A stretch of 64,000 nucleotides of DNA from Paracoccaceae bacterium (GCA_019090795.1 JAHRVG010000028.1:16229-80228); one strand, 5' to 3'. Numbered from the stretch's first letter, positions 7,832 through 16,794 are shown. Translations and numbers: made by a program. The notes: generated by a model not told the origin, from the sequence alone.

Positions 7832-9319
7832 ATGAGCCACTTTTTGAATAATCGTCTCGCCCGTCTGGAAAACCATCTCAAGGCTGAGAACCCCGCGTTG
7901 CTGGAGGTTTTGCCGACATATTACACATTCGATAAGCTGCTGTATCGTACTGGCTTACTGGACAAGGAATCCTCACTGGCTTCGCGCATTTCGTGGTGGC
8001 CGCTGATTTCCGTTCTTGGAACTTTTTCGTCGGGTAAATCTACCTTCATCAATTCCTATGTGGGCGATAAGCTGCAAAGTACCGGCAATCAGGCGGTGGA
8101 TGATAAATTTACCGTGATCTGCCATCGTACAGCAACCACCGCAGGCAGCCAAACCTTGCCCGGCACCGCACTGGATGCCGATCCGCGCTTCCCGTTTTTC
8201 CGGATTTCCCATGAAATCGAAAAAGTTGCCCAAGGTGAAGGCAAACATATCGAGAGCTATCTGCAACTGCGCACAACCAGTAACGACCGAATTAAAAGCA
8301 AAATCATTATCGATTCCCCCGGTTTTGATGCCGATGACCAGCGCCGTTCAACCCTGCGCATTACCGATCACATCATTGACCTTTCCGATCTTGTGCTGGT
8401 GTTCTTTGATGCGCGCCACCCGGAACCCGGCGCTATGCAAGATACGCTGGAACATCTGGTCGCACGCACAGTCAAGCGCACGGATGCCTCAAAATTCCTT
8501 TATGTGCTGAACCAGATTGATACTGCTGCCAAAGACGATAACGCCGAAGAAATCGTCGGTGCATGGCAGCGCGCAGTGGCACAGGCGGGATTAGCCGCGG
8601 GTCAGTTTTACACCATCTACAACGAAGAAGCTGCGATTCCGATCGAAGACAAAGCCCAGCGGGAACGCTTCCAGAAGAAGCGGGATGCCGATCTGGCAAA
8701 GATTATTACCCGCATGGACGAGGTGGAACTACAACGCAATTATCGCATCGTTAGCGTGCTCGAAACTGTGGCGAATGAACTGGAGCACGATATCTTGCCC
8801 AGACTGCGCAAAGCCAAAGCAAGCTGGCGGCGTGGCGTTTTGATCGGTGACGGTATTGCACTGGCCGTCTTGGTTGCAGTCATTGCGGGCTTGATGTTCT
8901 ATTTCAAATGGATGCCGCCGATGCAGGTATTCTCGTTTGATTGGATCGTGAACCACAAAATCGACGTTGGGGCCAGCATTCTGGCAGCGATTGTTTTGAT
9001 TGGCAGCTTTCACTTTTGGGTGCGGGGTGTCGTTGCGAAACGGATCGCGAAACCGATGAGCCGAGCTTATGGTCAGGTCGAACTAAACCTGCGCGCAGCC
9101 TTTGAGAAAAGCACCTCTGCACTGCACTCGGTGTTTGGCACAGAACCTGCGGGTTGGGGCGGGCGTGCGGCTAAAAAATTGCGATTGGTACGCGAAACTG
9201 TTGCCAATCATATCCAGAGCCTGAACGACAGATATGCCGACCCCTCAGGTAGATCTGCTATCGTTGAGGGGCAGGCCACAATAACAGAGCCTGTGGTCAA
9301 CGCAGAAGCCCACAAATAA
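7832..9319 (+). CDS. dynamin-like membrane GTPase
   Basis: 495 residues. The GTPase motifs are visible: P-loop GTFSSGKST (63-71), a switch threonine near residue 94 (DKFTV), DSPGFD (161-166) and NQID (227-230). An amphipathic helical region (about 300-335) leads into two membrane helices (about 341-358 and 379-397), then a helical C-terminus. This is the plan of bacterial dynamin-related or EHD-like proteins, which bind and remodel membranes. It starts 27 bp after the TPR-like gene and ends 12 bp before the next, so it is in the same operon. In this block, remodelling of the membrane around globules is an attractive but untested idea. Confidence 0.75.
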   Translation: MSHFLNNRLARLENHLKAENPALLEVLPTYYTFDKLLYRTGLLDKESSLASRISWWPLISVLGTFSSGKSTFINSYVGDKLQSTGNQAVDDKFTVICHRTATTAGSQTLPGTALDADPRFPFFRISHEIEKVAQGEGKHIESYLQLRTTSNDRIKSKIIIDSPGFDADDQRRSTLRITDHIIDLSDLVLVFFDARHPEPGAMQDTLEHLVARTVKRTDASKFLYVLNQIDTAAKDDNAEEIVGAWQRAVAQAGLAAGQFYTIYNEEAAIPIEDKAQRERFQKKRDADLAKIITRMDEVELQRNYRIVSVLETVANELEHDILPRLRKAKASWRRGVLIGDGIALAVLVAVIAGLMFYFKWMPPMQVFSFDWIVNHKIDVGASILAAIVLIGSFHFWVRGVVAKRIAKPMSRAYGQVELNLRAAFEKSTSALHSVFGTEPAGWGGRAAKKLRLVRETVANHIQSLNDRYADPSGRSAIVEGQATITEPVVNAEAHK

Positions 9320-9331
9320 AAGGTTGCGAAT

Positions 9332-9898
9332 ATGTACACAGAACCAACCTGCGCCGTACCAGAGGGCCGATGCGCAGAGCAGGCCTTTCGTTTGGCGGTT
9401 TATGAAGCAGGGCATGCGTTAACGGCGCGCGCATTGGGGTTGCGTGTTATCTCCGTACGTATGTTGCCCCGCCCACCAATCTTGGTTAGCGACAAAGCGT
9501 TTGGACAAGATTGGGAATCATTTATCGAGACGCTGGAAATTCGGATTATTGAATTGTTTGGCGGTTTGCTTGCTGAGGAATTCACCTGTTCATCGGCCAC
9601 CTGTTGCAGCGGAGATGTTGCCCGAATTGATGAATTGACTCGTCTGGTGGCCGGTCTGAGCCAAGAAGGCGATCACGAGTTTATTTGGGATAAACTTGAG
9701 GACGTAGCCCAGAATATTTTTGACCAAAAGAAGAACCAGGATGCGATTTTGCCATTGGCCGAATTCCTTTACCAACGTGTATTGGAGGGTGAAGAGTTTG
9801 TTGATGGCGCGGATGTCGAAATTGAACTGGATAAACTTGTTCCCTTTGCACCCAAGAAAAAATGGTCAAAGCGCCTTTTCTCCTTTGGGCGGCCTTAG
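9332..9898 (+). CDS. M41 (FtsH-type) peptidase-like protein with a broken zinc motif
   Basis: 188 residues, matching the peptidase part of FtsH without AAA or membrane domains. AVYEAGHALTARALG (22-36) aligns with the FtsH AYHEAGHAL region, FGGLLAEE (76-83) with LGGRAAEE, and SGDVARIDELTRLV (93-106) with the segment bearing the aspartate zinc ligand. The first histidine of HExxH is tyrosine (YEAGH, residues 24-28), so one zinc ligand is lost and proteolysis is doubtful. The C-terminus is basic (KKKWSKRLFSFGRP). It begins 12 bp after the dynamin-like gene and probably closes the operon. It may be a pseudo-enzyme acting as a binding or adaptor protein. Confidence 0.65.
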   Translation: MYTEPTCAVPEGRCAEQAFRLAVYEAGHALTARALGLRVISVRMLPRPPILVSDKAFGQDWESFIETLEIRIIELFGGLLAEEFTCSSATCCSGDVARIDELTRLVAGLSQEGDHEFIWDKLEDVAQNIFDQKKNQDAILPLAEFLYQRVLEGEEFVDGADVEIELDKLVPFAPKKKWSKRLFSFGRP

Positions 9899-9921
9899 GC
9901 CGTAACGGGGAAAGCTTGCAA

Positions 9922-9941
9922 ATACATTCAATTTTATGTAT
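9922..9941. promoter_or_regulatory. inverted repeat ATACAT-N8-ATGTAT, candidate operator
   Basis: A perfect 6-bp inverted repeat with an 8-bp spacer lies in the AT-rich gap between the M41-like gene and the DUF2892 gene. The left side reads AATACATTCAA, which recurs in front of dsrE2 and, slightly altered, twice in front of dsrA. Redox- and sulfur-responsive ArsR-type repressors of the SqrR/BigR group bind AT-rich ATTC-containing palindromes (family knowledge). Assignment here is inference. Confidence 0.4.
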
Positions 9942-9968
9942 ATGTAATCAAATTGTCCAAACTCCAAC

Positions 9969-10196
9969 ATGTCAGGTATCAATATGAATGCTCAACGTCT
10001 CACAATGACCCTTGCCGGGTTGTTCATCCTCGTCGCCCTTGGCCTTGGTCATATGATGGGCCAATTTGATCTTTCCAGCTTAAGCTGGCTGTGGTTCATC
10101 ATCTTTATTGGTGTGAATTTGTTTCAATCAGGCATCACCGGGTTTTGCCCGCTAACCAGAATTTTGCTGTTTCTGGGCATTAAACCCGCAAGCTAA
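9969..10196 (+). CDS. DUF2892-type small membrane protein
   Basis: 75 residues, or 70 if the ATG at 9984 is used; neither start has a strong ribosome site. Two hydrophobic segments (TMTLAGLFILVALGLGHMM and LWFIIFIGVNLFQSGITGF) and the C-terminal GFCPLTRILLFLGI match the DUF2892 (YgaP-membrane-domain-like) pattern, in which a conserved cysteine lies in the GFCP motif. In many bacteria this module sits next to or is fused to rhodanese domains and persulfide-handling genes, so a sulfur-related membrane role is plausible. A candidate operator lies just upstream and a hairpin just downstream. Confidence 0.75.
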   Translation: MSGINMNAQRLTMTLAGLFILVALGLGHMMGQFDLSSLSWLWFIIFIGVNLFQSGITGFCPLTRILLFLGIKPAS

Positions 10197-10214
10197 TTGT
10201 TGAATAACTACGTG

Positions 10215-10244
10215 GCGCTGACCTCTGTGTATAGCGGTCAGCGC
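10215..10244 (+). terminator. stem-loop behind the DUF2892 gene
   Basis: A perfect 9-bp stem, GCGCTGACC against GGTCAGCGC with a 12-nt loop, starts 18 bp after the DUF2892 stop. It is followed by TAAAATTAT rather than a T-run, so it is a weak intrinsic terminator or an mRNA end protector. Confidence 0.45.
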
Positions 10245-10333
10245 TAAAATTATGGGCCTCCCTTCAATGGGAAACAGCGCGCCCATCGCACGATCTGTGA
10301 TCACCTATGTTGGCGCAGGTTGATCGCTTGTAA

Positions 10334-10350
10334 ACTCGATATATTCGAGT
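10334..10350. promoter_or_regulatory. palindrome ACTCGA-TATAT-TCGAGT, candidate operator
   Basis: A perfect 6-bp inverted repeat with a 5-bp AT spacer lies 42 bp before the DUF302 gene, followed by more AT-rich sequence that could hold a promoter. It includes a TATATTC core similar to the elements upstream of dsrA. No regulator gene is adjacent. Confidence 0.3.
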
Positions 10351-10391
10351 ATCATAATATATCACTGCATTCGTAATCTGGGGAGATTCAC

Positions 10392-10979
10392 ATGGGCTTT
10401 GTTCGCAATGTATTGGCATTATTGGGCCTGATTGCTGTTGGATTGGCAATTTGGGTAGGGCCGACACTTTATAAATATAAGTCAGCATTTGACACGTTTG
10501 ATCCACAGGCTTTCACCACCTACAGGAAAATGGCGGATCAATTGGTTGAAACCGGGAATGCAGCCGCTGCCACTGTCTGGAAGGCCAAGGTTGCCGAAGG
10601 CCTGACTTTCGAAGAAGTTGACGAGTCGATCAAGAACATTGCCATAGAGCGCAATATCAGGGGTGTCGGGGAGTTGCCTTTGGGCGATCAAGTTAGCGCA
10701 ATGAACGGAGAACCTTGGCGCAAACTGCAAATTTATCTTTATTGTAATCCGCTTACCGCCGCCAAAATGATCGAACATGATCCCGCGTATGCGGCTTACC
10801 TGCCGTGTCGTATTTCACTGGTCGAGGATGACGAAGGCCAGCTGTGGATTTATACTCTCGACATGGACATGATGATTTATGGTGGCAAAACCTTGCCGGA
10901 CAAATTGTTGAAAGAGGCACTTGAGGTGAAAAGCATTATGCAGGATATTTTAGAACGCGCCGCCGAAGGTGACTTTTAG
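10392..10979 (+). CDS. DUF302-like membrane-anchored protein
   Basis: 195 residues; ATG 10392 follows GGGGAG. One N-terminal membrane helix (about residues 4-24) precedes a soluble domain. The segment LQIYLYCNPLTAAKMIEHDPAYAAYLPCRISLVEDDEGQ resembles the core of DUF302 (a CNP...A motif, then LPCR and a beta strand); shown to a reader as CNPLTAAKM and LPCRISLVED. DUF302 proteins are frequent in sulfur-oxidising bacteria, but their function is not settled. The two cysteines could act in redox or thiol chemistry. It converges on yejF with 6 bp between them. Confidence 0.65.
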   Translation: MGFVRNVLALLGLIAVGLAIWVGPTLYKYKSAFDTFDPQAFTTYRKMADQLVETGNAAAATVWKAKVAEGLTFEEVDESIKNIAIERNIRGVGELPLGDQVSAMNGEPWRKLQIYLYCNPLTAAKMIEHDPAYAAYLPCRISLVEDDEGQLWIYTLDMDMMIYGGKTLPDKLLKEALEVKSIMQDILERAAEGDF

Positions 10980-10985
10980 AATTCG

Positions 10986-12593
10986 TTAGCTTTGGGCGGT
11001 TTTCCCGCCCGAGGCCATTCCAAAAGCCGCAGCCATCAAAGTGCGGGTGTACTCGGTTTGCGGCGCATCAAATACTTGTGCGCAGTTTCCGGTTTCAATC
11101 ACGTCCCCCTGACGCAATACCAATACCTTGTGACTAAGCGCACGAATGACCGCAAGGTCGTGGCTGATGAACATATATGCCAGCGAATATTTCTTTTGCA
11201 GATCGCGCAGCAGGTTCACAATTTGTACTTGAACGGTCATATCCAACGCCGAGGTTGGTTCATCCAGAACCACCAGCTTTGGTTTCAGGATCATTGCACG
11301 GGCAATTGCAATGCGTTGGCGTTGACCGCCGGAAAATTCATGGGGGTAACGGTCAGCTGTTTTTGGATCCAGCCCGACCTCGATCATCATATCGTGCACC
11401 AGTTGGTGTTCGTCCTGCCCTGCCTCTAACCCGTGCACGCCCAGTCCTTCGGCGATGATCTGCTCTGCTGTCATGCGCGGGCTGAGCGAGCCGTATGGGT
11501 CTTGAAACACCATCTGCATGTCGCGGCGCAAGGGCCGTAGCTCCCTGTTCTTCAAGCCTTGTACATCCTGCCCCAAAAAGACCACCGGACCTTTGGATGA
11601 AATCAACCGCATTACCCCGAGGGCGAGGGTCGTTTTTCCCGAACCGCTCTCGCCAACAATTCCCAGTGTCTCGCCTTCACGCACCGAAAAAGTTGCCGCA
11701 TTCACAGCCTTGATGTGGTCTACAGTTTTGCGCAGAAAACCTTTCTTAATCGGAAACCAAATCTGCAAGTCTTTGGTCGAGACGATTTCCTTTGCATCCT
11801 CTGGCACCGGATCCGGTTCGCCCTTGGGTTCTGCCGCCAACAACGTGCGGGTATATTCATGTTGGGGATTTGCAAAAATTTCGGCGGTAGGACCAGCCTC
11901 GACAATCTTGCCGCGTTGCATAACACAGACATGATCGGCAATCCGCCGCACAATTTTCAAGTCATGGGTAATGAACAACATTCCCATGCCTTCAACCTTT
12001 TGTATTTCCGTCAACAGATCCAGTATTTGCGCCTGAATGGTTACGTCCAGCGCTGTCGTTGGTTCATCCGCGATCAGCAATTCAGGACCATTTGCAAGTG
12101 CCATTGCGATCATAACCCGTTGCCGCTGACCCCCGGACAGTTGGTGGGGGTAATCGTGCAGCCGCTTTGAAGCATCCCGAATTCCGACCTTGTTCAGCAG
12201 GTCTAATATGCGTGCCTTGGCTTTTTCGCCACCCAGCCCCTGATGCAACGCGAGGCTTTCCCCTAATTGGTTGGAAATCGAATGGAGCGGATTCAGCGAT
12301 GTCATGGGTTCTTGAAAAATAAAGCTGATGTCGTTGCCACGCACATCGCGCAATGTCCGATCATCCGCACCAATCATTTCGCGGCCCAGATACTTTACTG
12401 ATCCGGTTACATGTGCAGAATCGGGCAGCAGTTTGACACAGGCAAGGGCGGTCACCGATTTACCAGAGCCGCTCTCTCCTACCAACGCAACAGTCTGGCC
12501 CTTTTTTACCTCAAAACTAACGCTATCCACCGCGGGCGGGTTTTCATTGAAGGCCACTGACAGGTTTTCAAATTTCAGGATTGTTTCACTCAT
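10986..12593 (-). CDS. yejF: peptide ABC transporter, fused double ATPase subunit YejF
   Basis: 535 residues carrying two complete ABC ATPase domains. Walker A GESGSGKS occurs near residues 37-44 and again near 322, each with an LSGGQRQR- or FSGGQRQR-type signature and a Walker B (LLIADEPT, LVVLDEPT). This fused architecture is the hallmark of YejF, which powers the YejABEF microcin C/oligopeptide importer. Its start overlaps the yejE stop by 4 bp, so it is translationally coupled. It is the last gene of the operon. Confidence 0.9.
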   Translation of the reverse strand: MSETILKFENLSVAFNENPPAVDSVSFEVKKGQTVALVGESGSGKSVTALACVKLLPDSAHVTGSVKYLGREMIGADDRTLRDVRGNDISFIFQEPMTSLNPLHSISNQLGESLALHQGLGGEKAKARILDLLNKVGIRDASKRLHDYPHQLSGGQRQRVMIAMALANGPELLIADEPTTALDVTIQAQILDLLTEIQKVEGMGMLFITHDLKIVRRIADHVCVMQRGKIVEAGPTAEIFANPQHEYTRTLLAAEPKGEPDPVPEDAKEIVSTKDLQIWFPIKKGFLRKTVDHIKAVNAATFSVREGETLGIVGESGSGKTTLALGVMRLISSKGPVVFLGQDVQGLKNRELRPLRRDMQMVFQDPYGSLSPRMTAEQIIAEGLGVHGLEAGQDEHQLVHDMMIEVGLDPKTADRYPHEFSGGQRQRIAIARAMILKPKLVVLDEPTSALDMTVQVQIVNLLRDLQKKYSLAYMFISHDLAVIRALSHKVLVLRQGDVIETGNCAQVFDAPQTEYTRTLMAAAFGMASGGKTAQS

Positions 12594-13702
12594 TTAAAGG
12601 TCTTTCGCGGATCAAACGCATCGCGCACGCCTTCAAAGACAAACACCAGCAGGGACAACATGATCGAGATGGTGAAGAACGCCGAGAACGCCAGCCAGGG
12701 TGCTTGCAGATTGTTTTTGGCCTGCAAAGCCAGCTCACCCAAGGAAGGGTAGGACGGCGGTAATCCGAAGCCTAGGAAATCAAGGCCGGTCAGGGCGCTG
12801 ATTGCGCCGGTGACGGAAAACGGGATAAAGGTCAACGTGGCCACCATCGCGTTGGGCAACAGGTGGCGGAACATGATTTTCCAATCAGGCACACCCATGG
12901 CGCGGGCGGCGCGCACGTATTCGAAATTGCGGGCACGCAGAAATTCGGCGCGCACAAGGCCCACCAAGCCCATCCAGCTGAACAGGATGATCAGGCTGGT
13001 GAGGATCACAAAGTTCATGGTGAAAATCGCAGACAGGATAATGATGACATAGAGCATCGGAGTGCTTGACCAGATCTCAAGAATACGCTGAAAGATCAGG
13101 TCCACCCAGCCGCCGAAATAACCCATTGTGGCCCCGGCAATGATGCCAATCACCGATGAAACGCCGACGACGATCAGCGCAAAAACAGTCGAAATGCGGA
13201 ACCCGTAAATGATCCGGGCCACCACGTCGCGGGTTTGGTCGTCGGTACCCAGCCAGTGGTTTGCATCCGGTGCTGACGGGGCTGTTTCCACATCGTAATT
13301 CACAGTATTAAAGCTGAAGCGGACAGGTGCCCAGAGCAGCCAGCCTTGTTCGATTGCAATACCACCCACGATGCCGTCCGCGGCATCCGCAAAAACCTCC
13401 TCGGGTGCATCAAAACATGCATCCAACCCGCCGGAACGGATCAGGCATTGCACTTCGGGAGAGGGATATTCGGCCTCGGTTTCGAACTCTCCACCAAAGT
13501 CGACTTCGGTGTAGAATTTCAAGGCTGGGGCATAAATATTCCCGCGATAGGACACCAACAAGGGTTTGTCGTTGGCCACAAGTTCGGCGAACAAACAGGT
13601 GATGAACAGTACGCTGAAAATCCATAACGACCAGACAGCACGCCGGTTTGCGCGAAAGTTTTCCAAGCGGCGCTTGGCAATTGAGGATTTGAACAGGGTC
13701 AT
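12590..13702 (-). CDS. yejE: peptide ABC transporter permease YejE
   Basis: 370 residues. A first helix (about residues 22-42) is followed by a large periplasmic loop and a BPD_transp_1 permease core of five helices containing the EAA-type loop (ARAMGVPDWKIMFRHLLPNA). The long loop after the first helix is typical of YejE compared with OppC. It overlaps yejB upstream and yejF downstream by 4 bp each. It pairs with YejB to form the membrane channel for oligopeptides. Confidence 0.9.
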   Translation of the reverse strand: MTLFKSSIAKRRLENFRANRRAVWSLWIFSVLFITCLFAELVANDKPLLVSYRGNIYAPALKFYTEVDFGGEFETEAEYPSPEVQCLIRSGGLDACFDAPEEVFADAADGIVGGIAIEQGWLLWAPVRFSFNTVNYDVETAPSAPDANHWLGTDDQTRDVVARIIYGFRISTVFALIVVGVSSVIGIIAGATMGYFGGWVDLIFQRILEIWSSTPMLYVIIILSAIFTMNFVILTSLIILFSWMGLVGLVRAEFLRARNFEYVRAARAMGVPDWKIMFRHLLPNAMVATLTFIPFSVTGAISALTGLDFLGFGLPPSYPSLGELALQAKNNLQAPWLAFSAFFTISIMLSLLVFVFEGVRDAFDPRKTFK

Positions 13703-14784
13703 GTGTTGCGGCTCTCGAAATCAATACGCGGGTCGATCCAGACGTACATCAGATCGGAAACCAGCCCGATGACCAGCCCCATCAGGCCAAAGACATACAG
13801 CGTGCCAAAGAATACCGGATAGTCGCGGTTGATTGCTGCCTCAAATCCAAGCCGCCCAAGGCCGTCGAGCGAGAAAACGATCTCAATAATCAGCGAGGCC
13901 CCAAAGAACACGCCGATAAAGGCACCCGGAAATCCGGCGATGATGATCAGCATGGCGTTGCGAAACACATGGCCGTAGAAAACCTGCCTCTCGGCTAGTC
14001 CCTTGGCCCGTGCGGTGGTGACATATTGTTTGTTGATTTCGTCCAGAAACGAGTTTTTAGTGAGCAAGGTCAGCGTGGCAAAGGCGCCAATGGTCGAGGC
14101 GGTAACGGGCAGGATAATATGCCAGAGGTAATCGGCGATTTGGTGCAGGAAAGTGAAATCGTCAAAGCCGTCAGATGTTAATCCGCGCAAGGGGAATAGT
14201 TTCCAATAAGACCCGCCTGCGAACAACACCAGTAACAGGATCGCGAACAAGAAGCTGGGGATGGCGTAGGCGGCGATAATGATACCGGAGGACCAAGTGT
14301 CAAAGCGCGATCCCTCGGAAATAGCTTTGCGGATGCCCAGCGGGATTGAGATCAGATAGGCGAGCAGGGTGGACCATAAGCCAAGGGTGATTGAGACAGG
14401 CATTTTTTCCAGTACCAGATCGGCAACCGAGATCGAGCGAAAATAGCTCTCACCAAAGTCAAACCGCAGGTAATTACCCATCATCAGGAAAAACCGCTCC
14501 AAGGGTGGTTTGTCAAAACCAAATTGTTTTTCCAGATCCTTAATGAAATCATCCGGCAGACCACGCGCACCTTGATAGGTCTCGCCATTGTTGCCGCCGC
14601 CGCCGCCAACCTCAGATCCGCCACCACTGATACGGTCGGTGGCGCTGCTTTCCTCGTCTAATTGCGCAAGAATCTGCTCAATCGGGCCGCCGGGCACAAA
14701 CTGGATCAGGGTAAAGTTGATCACCATGATTCCGATCAATGTCGGAATCATCAGCAATAACCGCCGGAGAATATATGCTCCCAT
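13699..14784 (-). CDS. yejB: peptide ABC transporter permease YejB
   Basis: 361 residues of the OppB/DppB type. The N-terminus MGAYILRRLLLMIPTLIGIM has the family pattern. A glycine-rich variable insert (GGGSEVGGGGGNN, about residues 54-66) is followed by six helices and the EAA loop TTARAKGLAERQVFYGHVFR. It starts 3 bp after the yejA stop. The glycine insert is common in alphaproteobacterial YejB and is probably a flexible periplasmic linker. Confidence 0.9.
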   Translation of the reverse strand: MGAYILRRLLLMIPTLIGIMVINFTLIQFVPGGPIEQILAQLDEESSATDRISGGGSEVGGGGGNNGETYQGARGLPDDFIKDLEKQFGFDKPPLERFFLMMGNYLRFDFGESYFRSISVADLVLEKMPVSITLGLWSTLLAYLISIPLGIRKAISEGSRFDTWSSGIIIAAYAIPSFLFAILLLVLFAGGSYWKLFPLRGLTSDGFDDFTFLHQIADYLWHIILPVTASTIGAFATLTLLTKNSFLDEINKQYVTTARAKGLAERQVFYGHVFRNAMLIIIAGFPGAFIGVFFGASLIIEIVFSLDGLGRLGFEAAINRDYPVFFGTLYVFGLMGLVIGLVSDLMYVWIDPRIDFESRNT

Positions 14785-14787
14785 GCC

Positions 14788-16671
14788 TTAAAACGCGCCT
14801 GCTTCTTTGAGTTTCGCTGCTTTTTCAGCACTGTACCACCAAAAGTCCATTTCGCCCATAGCATAGGGAGGCAGTTGGGCGGGATGCTCGTACACGTCGA
14901 GATAGCTAATATTATGGGCAGCCTTGTACCATTGTGGAATCCAGATGTGCATGGCCCGCAGGCTGCGATCAAGCGCGCGCACGGCGGTGTTCAGTTCTTC
15001 CCGGCTTTCAGCCTTTTCGATCAAGTCCAGCAGGGTATCAATTGCCGGGTTATCCAAACCACTGAGGTTATTTGCGCCCGGATTGTCCACCACGGCACTG
15101 CTGAAAATATTACGTAACTCGATCCCCGGCGTAAGGGACATAACAAAGCGCTGAATGACGATATCATAGTCATATTTCTTTTGTCGCTCGGTGGCTTGTG
15201 CGGGATCAATGGTTTTCAGGGATGCGATCACGCCCAGCCGTTTCAGGTTATCAATGAACGGATTGATAATCCGCTCGAATGCGGGGCCATCGTTCAGGAA
15301 TTCGACTTTCAGAACCTGACCTTTGGCATTGACGCGCTTGCCTTTTACGATTTTCCAGCCAGCTGCATCCAGTAATTTCCCCGCTTCGCGAATTGCGTTA
15401 CGATCCAGTTGCCGCGATTTGGAAACATTTGGCGAAAATGCCGGTTCATTGAATACACTGGCAGGTAAGTGTTCGCGCAGCGGCTCTAGCAGCGCCAATT
15501 CGGCTGCATCTGGCAGGCCCGTCGCTTCTAGGTTGGAGTTTTCCCAGAAACTGTCTGTACGTTGGTAAAGGCCATAAAACAGCGTTTTGTTGGACCACTC
15601 AAAATTAAACAACATCCCCAAAGCCTCGCGTACTCTCGGATCTTTGAATTTGTCACGCCGCATGTTCAGCCAAAAACCCTGCGTGCCCGAGGGGTTGCCG
15701 TCGGGAAGTGTTGTTTTTACGACCCAGCCTTTGTCGAGTGCCGGAAAATCGTAAGAGGTTGCCCAAAGCTTTGAGAGAAACTCTTCGCGGAAATTGTAAA
15801 CCCCACCTTTGAAGCCCTCAAAGGCAGCGGTGTAATCCGCGTAGTATTCTACCGTTAATGCATCAAAATTTGAGCGGCCTTGATTGATTGCCAAATCCTT
15901 GCCCCAATAATCATCTCGGCGGCGATAAGAGACTTTCTTGCCTGGATCAACCTTGCTCAGTAGATATTCACCTGACCCAAGCGGCGGGTTTAGGGTGCTC
16001 TCGGCGAAATCATGTTCCGTATAATAGGCTTTGGAGAACACCGGCAGTCCAGCGGCCGTCATAGGCAATTCACGGGTGTTCGCCCCCTTAACAAAGGTGA
16101 ATTTTACCCTCGACGGTTCGAGGGCCTCTGCCTTTTCGAAATCTTGCAGCAGTACTTTGAAGCTCAACCGCCCCTTTTCGCGCAGCAATTCCATCGAGAA
16201 TGCGACATCCTCGGCAGTTACCGGCGTGCCATCGGAAAACTTCGCTTCTGGTCTGATGTTGAAAATCACCCAGCTGCGATCCTCTGGGTATTCGATGCTT
16301 TCGGCCAGTAACCCATATCTGGAATCCGGTTCGTCAGCGGTGCCTGTCATCAAGCTCTCGAAAAAAATTGTCGACATAGCGGCTGCTTGGCCTTTTAAAA
16401 TATAGGGTGTCAGGCTGTCAAAAGTGCCAAAACCCCAAGTTGAGAATTCGCCCCCCTTGGGGGCATCGGGGTTCACATAATCCAAGTGTTTGAAATCGGG
16501 GCCGTATTTCAGGTCGCCAAAAGTCGAAATGCCGTGAGACTTAATGATCCTCTGTTCGGCAACTGAATGCGTCGCAGTGAGCACACAAACAAGGATCACA
16601 AGGGAGAAAACGACCCACAACGGCCGGAGACTGGCCCTTTGGACAATTGCCATAGATATAGGTTGCGCCAT
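14788..16671 (-). CDS. yejA: peptide-binding protein YejA
   Basis: 627-residue extracellular solute-binding protein family 5. GGGGAGGAGAG precedes the ATG. The signal peptide has a long n-region (MAQPISMAIVQRASLRP) and the hydrophobic stretch LWVVFSLVILVCVLTATHSVAEQ. The YejA-type start HGISTFGDLKYGPDFKHLDYVNPDAPKGG is present in the first 75 residues, recognisable by FGDLKY and NPDAPKGG. It delivers oligopeptides to YejBE. First gene of yejABEF. Confidence 0.9.
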   Translation of the reverse strand: MAQPISMAIVQRASLRPLWVVFSLVILVCVLTATHSVAEQRIIKSHGISTFGDLKYGPDFKHLDYVNPDAPKGGEFSTWGFGTFDSLTPYILKGQAAAMSTIFFESLMTGTADEPDSRYGLLAESIEYPEDRSWVIFNIRPEAKFSDGTPVTAEDVAFSMELLREKGRLSFKVLLQDFEKAEALEPSRVKFTFVKGANTRELPMTAAGLPVFSKAYYTEHDFAESTLNPPLGSGEYLLSKVDPGKKVSYRRRDDYWGKDLAINQGRSNFDALTVEYYADYTAAFEGFKGGVYNFREEFLSKLWATSYDFPALDKGWVVKTTLPDGNPSGTQGFWLNMRRDKFKDPRVREALGMLFNFEWSNKTLFYGLYQRTDSFWENSNLEATGLPDAAELALLEPLREHLPASVFNEPAFSPNVSKSRQLDRNAIREAGKLLDAAGWKIVKGKRVNAKGQVLKVEFLNDGPAFERIINPFIDNLKRLGVIASLKTIDPAQATERQKKYDYDIVIQRFVMSLTPGIELRNIFSSAVVDNPGANNLSGLDNPAIDTLLDLIEKAESREELNTAVRALDRSLRAMHIWIPQWYKAAHNISYLDVYEHPAQLPPYAMGEMDFWWYSAEKAAKLKEAGAF

Positions 16672-16794
16672 GATACTCTCCTCCCCAGTCGTGTTGCCTG
16701 CAAATAGGCACAGTTAGATTGATACTCGGGTAAAAGGACGCTGGCGTAAACCGCAAGACGCAAATCTGTGAATAATTGTCATAATCTGCCCACG

